A program made the translations under genes and the position numbers. A stretch of 64,000 nt of DNA from Mesorhizobium caraganae (lineage in GTDB: Bacteria; Pseudomonadota; Alphaproteobacteria; Rhizobiales; Rhizobiaceae): assembly GCF_016836705.1 (NCBI RefSeq), contig NZ_JAFCGY010000002.1, forward strand, positions 124,001-188,000. Direction: 5' to 3'. Below, piece by piece: positions 36,919 to 47,729 of the stretch. Positions within the stretch are counted from its first letter, which is position 1, and every line of letters begins with the position of its first letter. The notes below the pieces were generated by a model. It did not search any database. It was given only the letters and a program-made list of their open reading frames with translations, and was not told the DNA's origin.

Positions 36919-37106
36919 GCTCGATTCGGCCCTCGGCGACTGGCCGCTATTATCTTGTGTTCCGCTTCGATCAAGGCGTCAATTTCCGCCATCGCTTCTT
37001 CATGGGGCACCATGTGGCCAGCCACGGCATCGGCGATGCCGCGTTTGATACCTTCGATAATGTCGCACTCCCAATTGTCTTGGTGGTGCTTTGTGTCATG
37101 GACCCG
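36915..37106 (-). pseudogene. 3' remnant of a type II antitoxin-like gene
   Basis: A minus-strand frame with no ATG, GTG or TTG start in the visible stretch. It encodes DNWECDIIEGIKRGIADAVAG, then VPHEEAMAEIDALIEAEHK, with the VPHEEAM pattern typical of the C-terminal half of CopG/ParD-type antitoxins. Stop TAA overlaps the ccmH stop by three bases. No toxin gene is visible next to it. It seems a truncated, convergently placed leftover. Confidence 0.5.
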
Positions 37107-37268
37107 CGCGCCGTTCGCTGTGCTGTTAGAATAGAGCAGTAGGTGAGCACCGCAAACATTACAAAACTTTCATGAACCGGAAATGGCGCCGTAATGTGCG
37201 CCTCGCTATTCCTCTTTTCCGAGGATGCTCTGCCTGAGCCGCATCCAGTGAAAAGAGGATACAGATCC

Positions 37269-38819
37269 ATGTCTATTGCCCCCAATTCATATTCCCGCAC
37301 CCGCAAGCGCCTGTTGGCCGCTGCCGCCTCGCTGGCCATTGCCGGTGCCATTGGTTTCGGCGCCGTCACCACCGGCACGGCCCCTGTTCTGGCCGACGCT
37401 GTCCGGGTCGAGGCGCCGCAGGTGCCGGGCTTTGCCGATGTCGTCGAGCGCGTTTCGCCCGCCGTGGTTAGCGTCAAGGTCAAGGCCAAGATCGAACCTG
37501 CCGCCGATGACGGTTCCGACCAGTCCGATGATCCGGACGGCATGAACAACCTGCCCGACAATCCGCAGCTGCGCCAGTTCTTCAAGCAATTCCGCGGCTT
37601 CGGCGACCAGAACGGCCAGTTCGGCAATCGCCGCTTCAACCGTCGCGACCACAACAACGACCAGCCCCGCCCGGTGGCGCAGGGTTCGGGCTTCTTCATC
37701 TCCGATGACGGCTATCTCGTCACCAACAACCATGTCGTCGAGGAAGGCTCTGCCTTCACCGTGGTGATGAATGACGGCAAGGAACTCGACGCCAAGCTGA
37801 TCGGCACCGATCCGCGCACCGATCTGGCCGTGCTCAAGGTCGACGGCGTCGGCAAGTTCACCTATGTCGACTTCGCCGACGATTCCAAGGTTCGCGTCGG
37901 CGACTGGGTGGTTGCCGTCGGCAATCCGTTCGGTCTCGGCGGCACTGTCACCGCCGGCATTGTCTCGGCCCGTGGCCGCGACATCGGGGCCGGCCCTTAT
38001 GACGACTTCATCCAGATCGACGCCTCGGTCAACCGCGGCAATTCTGGTGGACCGACCTTCAACCTCAACGGCCAGGTCGTCGGCATCAACACCGCGATCT
38101 TCTCGCCCTCGGGCGGCAGCGTCGGCATCGCCTTCGACATTCCGGCCTCGACCGCCAAGCAGGTTGTGCAGGATCTGATGAAGAGCGGCTCGGTGCAGCG
38201 TGGTTGGCTCGGCGTCGAAATCCAGCCGGTCACGTCGGATATCGCCGAATCGCTGGGCTTGAAGTCTCAGAACGGGGCTCTGGTCTCCAGCGCCCAGGAC
38301 GGCGGTCCCGGCAAGAAGGCCGGCATCACCGCCGGTGACGTGATCACCCAGGTCGAAGGCAAGGACGTTGCATCGCCGAAGGAACTGGCTCGACTGATCG
38401 GTGCCTATTCGCCCGGCAAGTCGGTCGACGTCACCGTGTGGCGCGACGGCAAGAGCGAGACGATCAAGGTCGACCTCGGCACGCTGCCGTCCACCGACAA
38501 GCAGGCCTCGGCCGACCCGCAGCAGCCTGCAGCACCGGCAAAGCCGGCCGCGCTGGCCGATCTCGGCCTCACCGTCACCAAGTCGGAGAACGGCAAGGGT
38601 CTGGTGGTGACCGATGTCGACCCCGACAGCGATGCCGCCGACCGTGGCATCCAGCCCGGCGATGTCATCACCTCGGTCAATTCGACGGAGGTGAACGGCA
38701 CCGAGGACGTCGCCAAGGCGATGGCCGATGCGGTCAAGTCCGGCCGCAAGGCGGTGCTGATGCAGATCACCCGCGATGACTCGAACCGCTTCGTCGCGCT
38801 TCCGGTCGCCAAGGGCTGA
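37269..38819 (+). CDS. degP: Periplasmic protease/chaperone DegP (HtrA, Do family)
   Basis: A 516-residue periplasmic serine protease. It has a Sec signal peptide (residues ~13-42, cut near VLADA), a long acidic/Gln-Asn linker (80-130), the trypsin-like domain with triad His155 (TNNHVVEE), Asp185 (DPRTDLAVLK) and Ser259 (GNSGGP), then two PDZ domains at ~290-380 and ~425-500. It degrades or refolds damaged envelope proteins. The ATG at 37269 is used rather than 37194. It lies between ccmH and the two-component pair. Confidence 0.95.
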   Translation: MSIAPNSYSRTRKRLLAAAASLAIAGAIGFGAVTTGTAPVLADAVRVEAPQVPGFADVVERVSPAVVSVKVKAKIEPAADDGSDQSDDPDGMNNLPDNPQLRQFFKQFRGFGDQNGQFGNRRFNRRDHNNDQPRPVAQGSGFFISDDGYLVTNNHVVEEGSAFTVVMNDGKELDAKLIGTDPRTDLAVLKVDGVGKFTYVDFADDSKVRVGDWVVAVGNPFGLGGTVTAGIVSARGRDIGAGPYDDFIQIDASVNRGNSGGPTFNLNGQVVGINTAIFSPSGGSVGIAFDIPASTAKQVVQDLMKSGSVQRGWLGVEIQPVTSDIAESLGLKSQNGALVSSAQDGGPGKKAGITAGDVITQVEGKDVASPKELARLIGAYSPGKSVDVTVWRDGKSETIKVDLGTLPSTDKQASADPQQPAAPAKPAALADLGLTVTKSENGKGLVVTDVDPDSDAADRGIQPGDVITSVNSTEVNGTEDVAKAMADAVKSGRKAVLMQITRDDSNRFVALPVAKG

Positions 38820-38920
38820 CATCGAACACTTTTCCAGTGCGGCGGTTTCAACACCCCCGAGCTGCCGCACGGGAAAGCAAGGGGCCGAACGCGTTAGTCA
38901 GTCATCGTGTTCTGCCCTCG

Positions 38921-38950
38921 GCGGCAGCGGGCCCCATCGCCCGCTGCCGC
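38921..38950 (+). terminator. Strong hairpin after degP (possible terminator)
   Basis: A perfect 11-bp stem GCGGCAGCGGG / CCCGCTGCCGC with an 8-base loop, but only TCTAAC after it. It may end degP transcription or stabilise the message. Confidence 0.5.
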
Positions 38951-38960
38951 TCTAACAGCA

Positions 38961-39009
38961 AAGCATGTCGCCCAAAAGTGCACGGTGGTTTTGGGATAAC
39001 GACATGCTT
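38961..39009. repeat. Repeat family A, variant copy
   Basis: Arms AAGCATGTCG / CGACATGCTT with inner CCCAAAA / TTTTGGG. Same arrangement as the clean copy at 28586, with different bases in the arms. Confidence 0.75.
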
Positions 39010-39075
39010 GAACGAAAGCTTTTCACGCTCATGGCGGCCCCTCAATCTTCCAGCGAAATCGCGTATAACGGCTCT

Positions 39076-39747
39076 ATGAAGATTCTCGTCATAGAGGACG
39101 ATCGCGAGGCGGCCGACTATATGCAGAAGGCCTTTACCGAGGCCGGACACACCGCCCATGTCGCCGGCGACGGCGAAACCGGCTTCGCGCTTGCCGATGC
39201 CGGCGACTATGACGTGATGGTGGTCGACCGTATGATGCCGCGCCGCGACGGGCTCTCCGTCATTGCCGGCCTGCGCTCGCGCGGCAACACCACGCCGGTG
39301 CTGATCCTGTCGGCGCTGGGCGAGGTCGATGACCGCGTCACCGGTCTGCGCGCTGGCGGCGACGACTATCTGACCAAGCCTTATGCCTTTTCCGAATTGC
39401 TCGCCCGCGTCGAGGTGCTGAACCGCCGCGCCAGCGCCAGGGAAGCCGAAACCGTCTACCGGGTCGGCGATCTCGAGCTCGACCGTCTCTCCCATTCCGT
39501 GAAGCGCGCCGCGCGCGAGATCACGCTGCAGCCGCGCGAATTCCGCCTGCTCGAATATCTGATGCGCCACGCCGGCCAGGTGGTGACGCGCACTATGCTG
39601 CTCGAAAATGTCTGGGACTATCATTTCGATCCGCAGACCAACGTCATCGACGTGCATGTCTCGCGGCTGCGCGGCAAGATCGAGAAGGGTTTCGACAAGC
39701 CGATCCTGCACACCGTCCGCGGCGCCGGCTATATGCTGAAGAGCTAG
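39076..39747 (+). CDS. OmpR-type response regulator (ActJ-like)
   Basis: A 223-residue regulator with receiver pocket Glu8/Asp9, phospho-acceptor Asp51 (VVDRMMP), Lys in DDYLTKPYAFSE, and winged-helix output. The order degP, regulator, kinase, glnE is the one seen at the S. meliloti ActJK locus, which is implicated in acid tolerance and symbiosis; I infer equivalence. The ATG at 39076 is used because the longer frame crosses a family A repeat. 107 bp before the kinase gene, with another repeat between them. Confidence 0.85.
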   Translation: MKILVIEDDREAADYMQKAFTEAGHTAHVAGDGETGFALADAGDYDVMVVDRMMPRRDGLSVIAGLRSRGNTTPVLILSALGEVDDRVTGLRAGGDDYLTKPYAFSELLARVEVLNRRASAREAETVYRVGDLELDRLSHSVKRAAREITLQPREFRLLEYLMRHAGQVVTRTMLLENVWDYHFDPQTNVIDVHVSRLRGKIEKGFDKPILHTVRGAGYMLKS

Positions 39748-39797
39748 AGCATGATCCCAAAAAGTGGGTACCGGTTTTTGGAAAAGATCATGCTCCA
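39746..39797. repeat. Repeat family A copy overlapping the regulator stop
   Basis: Arms AGAGCATGATC / GATCATGCTC with inner CCAAAAA / TTTTTGG. It begins at the regulator's stop codon. Confidence 0.75.
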
Positions 39798-39806
39798 ACA
39801 AAGGGG

Positions 39807-39847
39807 TAGATCATGGTGAGATTTCAACCAAATCTCATCATGATCTA
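39807..39847. repeat. Perfect palindrome before the kinase gene
   Basis: TAGATCATG-GTGAGATTT-CAACC-AAATCTCAT-CATGATCTA: a long hairpin ending 8 bases before the kinase start, directly after a family A repeat. Confidence 0.7.
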
Positions 39848-39854
39848 GACATCC

Positions 39855-41330
39855 ATGGCCCTTTCCTTGCCGGCCACCATGAGAACGACGGCGGCGCGGC
39901 TTTCGGCGCTTTATTTCCTGCTTTTTGCGCTCTGCGCCGTGCTGCTCGTCTTCTACATGACGTCGCTGTCGGCGCGCATGCTGACCGGCCAGACCCAGCA
40001 GACGATCAATGACGAGGTGCTGGGCCTTGCCCGCGCCTATCAGCGCGGCGGCCTGCCGGTGCTGGTGCGCGTGGTCGAGCAGCGCTCGCGCCAGCCCGGC
40101 GCCAACCTCTATCTGATCGCCGACGCCAACGGCCAGATCCTGACCGGCAATGTGCAGAGCCTTGAGCCGGGCGTGCTCGAGACCGATGGCTGGACGACCG
40201 AGCCATTCTCCTACCGCCGCTTCGGCGAAGGCGAACTTGAGCGGCAGCGCAATCAGGCTGCCGACCCTAACGGGGCGCAGCCCGGCGAGACCGAAATTCA
40301 GTCCGAGGGCGAGAAGGGCCACAATGCCATCGCGCTGGTGCTCAGGCTACCCAACCAGATGATCATGCTTGTAGGCCGCGATCTCGGCGAGCCCGAGCGC
40401 TTCCGTGCCGTCATTCGCCGCGCCCTGATGCTGGCGCTGGGCATGATGGGCCTGGGCGGGTTGCTGATCTGGTTCTTGGTCGGCCGCACGGCGCTGAAGC
40501 GCATCGACAGCGTCTCGGAGGCGAGCCGCCGCATCATGGGCGGCGACCTCACGGGACGGCTGCCGGTGACTGGCGCCGGCGACGAATTCGACCGCCTGTC
40601 GGAAAACCTGAACACAATGCTGGCCAGGATTGCGACGCTGAACGAAGGCCTGAAGCAGGTCTCCGACAACATCGCCCATGATTTGAAGACGCCGCTGACC
40701 AGGTTGCGCAACCGCGCCGAGGCCACGCTTTCGGGCAAGCACAAGACCACCGACTATCGGCAGGCGCTGGAAGGCACCATTGCCGAGTCTGACCAGCTGA
40801 TAAAGACCTTCAACGCCATCCTGATGATCTCCAGGCTGGAGGCCGGTTATTCCTCAGAAAGCACCAGCAAGGTCGATCTCGCCGCCGCCGTGCGCGACGT
40901 CGTCGAGCTCTACGAGCCGGTGGCGGAGGAAGCGGGCGTGGAACTCGAGACCTCCGTGGAAGGCGATTTCACAGTCAACGGCAATCGCGAGCTGATCGGC
41001 CAGGCGCTGTCGAACATCGTCGACAACGCCATCAAATATTCAACCGACGCAACTGAGAAGCCGGCCGTGCGCGTTGCGCTGCAGCGTGTCGGCCATGACA
41101 TTCGGCTTTCCGTCGCCGACAACGGCCATGGCATTCCCGATGACGCTGATCGCGCGAGGGCGACCGAGCGCTTCGTGCGGCTGGAAAAGAGCCGCTCGCA
41201 GCCGGGGTCCGGCCTCGGCCTCAGCCTCGCCAAGGCGATCATGACGTTCCACAATGGCAAGCTCGAACTTCTGCCCGCCAATCCCGGATTGTCCGTTATC
41301 ATGAGTTTCCCCGCGCGGGAGGATCATTGA
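39855..41330 (+). CDS. Sensor histidine kinase (ActK-like)
   Basis: A 491-residue inner-membrane kinase with membrane segments near 20-38 and 190-210, a periplasmic domain of ~150 residues between them, HAMP (to ~255), HisKA with His275 (NIAHDLKTPLTRL), and HATPase_c (NIVDNAIKY, DNGHGIP, GSGLGLSLAKAI). It pairs with the regulator just upstream. The start ATG lies just after two repeats, with no clear Shine-Dalgarno. It overlaps glnE by one base. Confidence 0.85.
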   Translation: MALSLPATMRTTAARLSALYFLLFALCAVLLVFYMTSLSARMLTGQTQQTINDEVLGLARAYQRGGLPVLVRVVEQRSRQPGANLYLIADANGQILTGNVQSLEPGVLETDGWTTEPFSYRRFGEGELERQRNQAADPNGAQPGETEIQSEGEKGHNAIALVLRLPNQMIMLVGRDLGEPERFRAVIRRALMLALGMMGLGGLLIWFLVGRTALKRIDSVSEASRRIMGGDLTGRLPVTGAGDEFDRLSENLNTMLARIATLNEGLKQVSDNIAHDLKTPLTRLRNRAEATLSGKHKTTDYRQALEGTIAESDQLIKTFNAILMISRLEAGYSSESTSKVDLAAAVRDVVELYEPVAEEAGVELETSVEGDFTVNGNRELIGQALSNIVDNAIKYSTDATEKPAVRVALQRVGHDIRLSVADNGHGIPDDADRARATERFVRLEKSRSQPGSGLGLSLAKAIMTFHNGKLELLPANPGLSVIMSFPAREDH

Positions 41331-44296
41331 TGGCGGTGACAATGGCCGAGAAACCGATCGAGACCGAATGGCAGCTGCAACTGGCGGCAAAGCTCGCGCC
41401 GCTGGATAAGAGCCGCGCCCGCCGTGAACTGTCGGAGATCGCTGGCGACGCCGAGGACGAAGGTCTGCCGCGGCTGGCGAAATTCTTAGGCGGCAAGGGT
41501 GCGGCCCAGGATTTTCTCGCTGCCGTCGTCGATCTCTCGCCTTTCCTCCGCGATGTCGCGCGCCGCCGGCCGCAAATCCTCGACGCGCTGTTCGATGACG
41601 GTGTCGAGGCCAGGCTGCTCAGCATTGCCGAAGCGATCGGCAATGCTGCCTTTGCCGAGACCGTTTCGGAATCCAGCCTGATGATGGAGCTCAGGCAGTG
41701 GAAGGCGGAAGCTCACTTCCTGATCGCGCTTGCAGATCTCTCCGGCGAGGCCGATGCCGCGCTGACGGTCAGGCGTCTCAGCAACCTAGCCGACACCTGC
41801 ACCCGCGCGGCGGTCGACTTCCTGCTGCGCGAGGCGCACAGCCAGGGCAAGCTCAAATTGCCGGATCCCGAAAACCCGTCGCAGCAGTCCGGCTGGATTC
41901 TGCTCGGCATGGGCAAACTCGGTGCCCACGAATTGAATTTTTCCTCCGACATCGATCTCGTCGTCTTCTTCGATCCGGAAGCGCCGGCGATCGTCGATCC
42001 GCTCGACGCCACCGAACTGTTTGCGCGCCTCACCCGCAGGCTGGTCCGCATCCTGCAGGACCGCACCGAGCACGGTTATGTCTTCCGCACCGATTTGAGA
42101 CTCCGTCCCGATCCCGGGTCGACGCCGCTGGCGATCCCGGTCGAGGCAGCACTTCGCTATTACGAGGCGCGCGGGCAGAACTGGGAGCGCGCCGCCATGA
42201 TCAAGGCGCGCCCGGTGGCCGGCGATCTCGCCACCGGCGAAGCGTTCCTGCGGGAGTTGCAGCCCTATGTCTGGCGCAAATACATGGACTATGCGGCGAT
42301 CGCCGACGTCCATTCGATCAAGCGACAGATCCATGCCCACAAAGGCCATGGCGAAATCGCGGTGAAGGGTCACAACGTCAAGCTCGGCCGTGGCGGCATT
42401 CGCGAGATAGAGTTCTTCGTCCAGACCCAGCAGCTGATCGCCGGCGGCCGTTTTCCCGAGCTGCGCGGCCGCGAGACCGTGCCGATGCTGGGTGCGCTGG
42501 CGGCGCGCGGCTGGATCACCGCCGATGCCCGCGACACGCTCACCCGCCAATACTGGTTCCTGCGCCGCGTCGAGCACGCCATCCAGATGGTCGCCGACGA
42601 GCAGACGCATATCCTGCCCGACGATGATGAGGGGCTGGAACGCGTCGCCCATATGCTGGGCTTTGCCGATGCCGCCAAATTTTCCGAAACTTTTCGCGCG
42701 GCTTTGCAGGAAGTCGAGCGCCATTACGCTGCGCTGTTCGAGACAGCTCCGGAACTGTCCGCAGGCGTCGGCAATCTGGTCTTTACCGGCGATGTCGACG
42801 ATCCCGACACGCTGCGGACCTTGCACGGGCTCGGCTTCAAGCGGCCGAGCGACATCTGCCGCGTCATTCGCGGCTGGCATTTCGGCCGCTACCGCGTCAC
42901 CCAGTCGGCTGAAGCGCGTGAGCGGCTGACCGAACTGACACCGGCGCTGCTCAAAGCCTTCGGCCAGACGCGCCGGGCCGACAAGGCTTTGGTGCGCTTC
43001 GACGAATTCCTCGCCGGTCTGCCCGCCGGCATCCAGCTGTTTTCGCTGCTGCAGTCCAATCCCGCTTTGCTGAAGCTGATGGCAACCATCATGGGCGCCG
43101 CGCCCCGGCTGGCTGCGATCATCACCAAGCGCCCGCATGTCTTCGACGGCCTGCTCGATCCGGCGCTGCTGAACGAACTTCCCAACCGCGCCTATCTGTC
43201 GGCGCGGCTTGCGGCTTTCACCGAAGGCGAAAGGGCCTATGAGGACGTGCTCGACCGTCTGCGCATCTTTGCCTCCGAGCAGAAGTTCCTGATCGGTGTA
43301 CGCCTGCTCGCCGGCTCGATCACCCCGAGCCGTGCTGGCCGTGCCTTTTCCGACCTCGCCGACCTCACCATCGACGCCGCACTGCAGGCAGTGACGGCCG
43401 AATTCGCACTCCGCCATGGCCGTATCGCCGGCGGCACGGTGTCGCTGCTCGGCATGGGCAAGCTCGGCAGCCGCGAATTGACGGCCGGCTCAGACGTCGA
43501 CCTCATCCTGCTCTACGATCACGACGCTGACGCGGACGAGTCCGACGGCGACAAGCCGCTGGCGCCGTCGCATTACTACACCAGGATGACGCAGCGGTTG
43601 ATCGCAGCCGTCTCTGCGCCGACCGCCGAGGGCGTGCTCTACGAACTCGACCTGCGCTTGCGGCCATCCGGCAACAAAGGGCCGGTGGCGACCCATGTCG
43701 ACGCCTTCAAGAAGTACCAGCGCCAGGAAGCCTGGACCTGGGAGCACATGGCGCTGGCCAGAGCCCGCGCCATTGGCGGCGACGCGGCACTGTGCGCCGA
43801 GGTCGAAACCGAGGTGGCGGCACTTCTGGCCTTGCCGCGCAATGTCGACAAGGTGAAGGCCGAGGCATCCGAGATGCGCGCGCTGATCGAGAAGGAAAAG
43901 TCGCCACGCGATCTCTGGGACATCAAGCTGATCGCGGGCGGCCTGATAGACCTCGAATTCATCGCGCAGGTGGCCGTCATCACCGGCCAGGTCGAAGCCG
44001 GCGGAAGGCTGACCGCCACCGGCGAAATCCTGTCGCATCTGGCCCCGGATTTCGCCGACACCGATGTCAGGCAGCAGCTTTGCGAAGCCTATCAACTCTA
44101 TCTGGCGCTGACCCAGATGACGCGGCTTTGCCTTACCGGCGCATTCGAACGTGACGACGTTCCGCCGGGATTGTCGGATCTGCTTCTGGCGGTGACTGAC
44201 CTGCCGGATTTCGGTGTGCTGGAAGCACATCTCAAGGAAACGTCGCAAAAGGTCAGAAAGGATTTCGACCTTTTGCTTCGTACGAAACAGTCGTGA
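41330..44296 (+). CDS. glnE: Glutamine-synthetase adenylyltransferase/deadenylylase GlnE
   Basis: A 988-residue bifunctional enzyme that adds and removes AMP on glutamine synthetase, tuning nitrogen assimilation. There are two nucleotidyltransferase-type domains: the deadenylylase around FSSDIDLVVFFD (near residue 205) and the adenylylase around GSDVDLILLYDHD (near residue 720), each followed by a GlnD/GlnE helical domain. AGGAT precedes the ATG, which overlaps the kinase stop (TGATG). Confidence 0.95.
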   Translation: MAVTMAEKPIETEWQLQLAAKLAPLDKSRARRELSEIAGDAEDEGLPRLAKFLGGKGAAQDFLAAVVDLSPFLRDVARRRPQILDALFDDGVEARLLSIAEAIGNAAFAETVSESSLMMELRQWKAEAHFLIALADLSGEADAALTVRRLSNLADTCTRAAVDFLLREAHSQGKLKLPDPENPSQQSGWILLGMGKLGAHELNFSSDIDLVVFFDPEAPAIVDPLDATELFARLTRRLVRILQDRTEHGYVFRTDLRLRPDPGSTPLAIPVEAALRYYEARGQNWERAAMIKARPVAGDLATGEAFLRELQPYVWRKYMDYAAIADVHSIKRQIHAHKGHGEIAVKGHNVKLGRGGIREIEFFVQTQQLIAGGRFPELRGRETVPMLGALAARGWITADARDTLTRQYWFLRRVEHAIQMVADEQTHILPDDDEGLERVAHMLGFADAAKFSETFRAALQEVERHYAALFETAPELSAGVGNLVFTGDVDDPDTLRTLHGLGFKRPSDICRVIRGWHFGRYRVTQSAEARERLTELTPALLKAFGQTRRADKALVRFDEFLAGLPAGIQLFSLLQSNPALLKLMATIMGAAPRLAAIITKRPHVFDGLLDPALLNELPNRAYLSARLAAFTEGERAYEDVLDRLRIFASEQKFLIGVRLLAGSITPSRAGRAFSDLADLTIDAALQAVTAEFALRHGRIAGGTVSLLGMGKLGSRELTAGSDVDLILLYDHDADADESDGDKPLAPSHYYTRMTQRLIAAVSAPTAEGVLYELDLRLRPSGNKGPVATHVDAFKKYQRQEAWTWEHMALARARAIGGDAALCAEVETEVAALLALPRNVDKVKAEASEMRALIEKEKSPRDLWDIKLIAGGLIDLEFIAQVAVITGQVEAGGRLTATGEILSHLAPDFADTDVRQQLCEAYQLYLALTQMTRLCLTGAFERDDVPPGLSDLLLAVTDLPDFGVLEAHLKETSQKVRKDFDLLLRTKQS

Positions 44297-44360
44297 GGGC
44301 GTGAAGCGCTGACGGCTGTTTCGGATCGCATCGGGGGTGACGATGCAACAGGAGATATCA

Positions 44361-44834
44361 ATGAGAAAGACAACCGGACTTGCCCTTGCCTTCGTCGCGC
44401 TCGCAGGCGCCGTCGGCACCACCGCCTATGCCGAGAACAATGCCAGTGCCAGAATGCGCGAAGGCACGATGATGCGCCTCGACAAGGCGATGAAGGATTC
44501 CAACGGCACCATCAGCTTCGACCAGTTTTCCGACGCCATGAACGCACGGCTGAAGAAGCTGGTCGCCGACAATGGCGGCAAGCTCACCGTCGCCCAACTC
44601 GCCGACGCGCTGGAGAAGGCGCGGTTCGAGGAAATGGCCAAGCGCATCGTCGCCCGCTACGACACCAAGGGCGACGGGACGCTGACCACGGAAGACATCA
44701 CCGGGCGCGAGAAGAAGGTGTTTGCCATGCTCGACCGCAACAATGACGGCAAGATCGAGCGCAACGAGCTGCCGAAGAACGGCCGCATGGGCCGCCATCG
44801 CCAATGGGACGGCGGCGACGACAGCATGCAGTGA
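44361..44834 (+). CDS. Exported EF-hand calcium-binding protein
   Basis: A 157-residue protein with a signal peptide (TTGLALAFVALAGAVGTTAYA). Three EF-hand-like loops occur: DKAMKDSNGTISFDQF, RYDTKGDGTLTTED and a canonical DRNNDGKIERNEL. The basic tail (GRHRQWDGGDD) is unusual. It probably binds Ca2+ in the periplasm. AGGAG precedes the ATG at 44361. 64 bp after glnE. Confidence 0.85.
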   Translation: MRKTTGLALAFVALAGAVGTTAYAENNASARMREGTMMRLDKAMKDSNGTISFDQFSDAMNARLKKLVADNGGKLTVAQLADALEKARFEEMAKRIVARYDTKGDGTLTTEDITGREKKVFAMLDRNNDGKIERNELPKNGRMGRHRQWDGGDDSMQ

Positions 44835-44893
44835 TGTTGAATGATCTGGGTCCGGCGGCAGAGCCGCCGGATTCTGGAAGGTCTCGTTCCTTC

Positions 44894-45056
44894 GCGCCCC
44901 CCCTCTGTCCTGCCGGACATCTCCCCCACGACGAGGGGAGATTGGCTGTCGCAACCGCCTTCGCCAAATCGCCAGCGTTGCAGAAATGAGCGAAGCGTCA
45001 AAACTGCTGATCTCCCCCCAAGCGGGGGAGATGTCCGGCAGGACAGAGGGGGGCGC
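44894..45056. repeat. Palindromic repeat family B, copy 2
   Basis: Outer arms GCGCCCCCCCTCTGTCCTG(CCGGACATCTCCCC) at 44894-44926 and their complement at 45025-45056; the middle ~95 bp is not conserved. It lies between the EF-hand gene and the 3' end of the PleC-like gene, 34 bp from its stop. Confidence 0.85.
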
Positions 45057-45090
45057 TGTCCCGCCAAGCCTTCAAAGATTGCGCAAAAAT

Positions 45091-47412
<2,322 letters not shown>

Positions 47413-47556
47413 AAATGGCACTCCCCGAATTTCCGTACGCTTGACGATCCGGCAACACCGCACGTCCGAATCGTCTGTAAAGAATCAAAGGTGATTCGCC
47501 TTGTCCAGTGGCGCGGGGCAAAAAACATTAAAAATTGATTGAAATAGCACTGGAAT

Positions 47557-47723
47557 CCCTCCCCCTTGAGGGGAGGGTGGCCCGTAGGGCCGGGAGGGGT
47601 CCTCGGCGAAGCGCTCGACTCTTTCAATCACGATCGAAATCGGTTGAGGTCGCGCGCTGCCGCAACGACCCCACCCGTCCATCCGCCTCCGGCGGCTGTC
47701 CACCCTCCCCTCAAGGGGGAGGG
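47557..47723. repeat. Palindromic repeat family B, copy 3
   Basis: Inverted arms CCCTCCCCCTTGAGGGGAG(GGTGG) at 47557-47580 and the complement at 47700-47723. It ends 7 bp from the aminopeptidase stop. Confidence 0.85.
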
Positions 47724-47729
47724 ATGGGC

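Noticed and set aside
37287..38870. Long minus-strand frame (527 codons) opposite degP
   Set aside because: Antisense shadow of a clear DegP gene; no motifs, no ribosome site.
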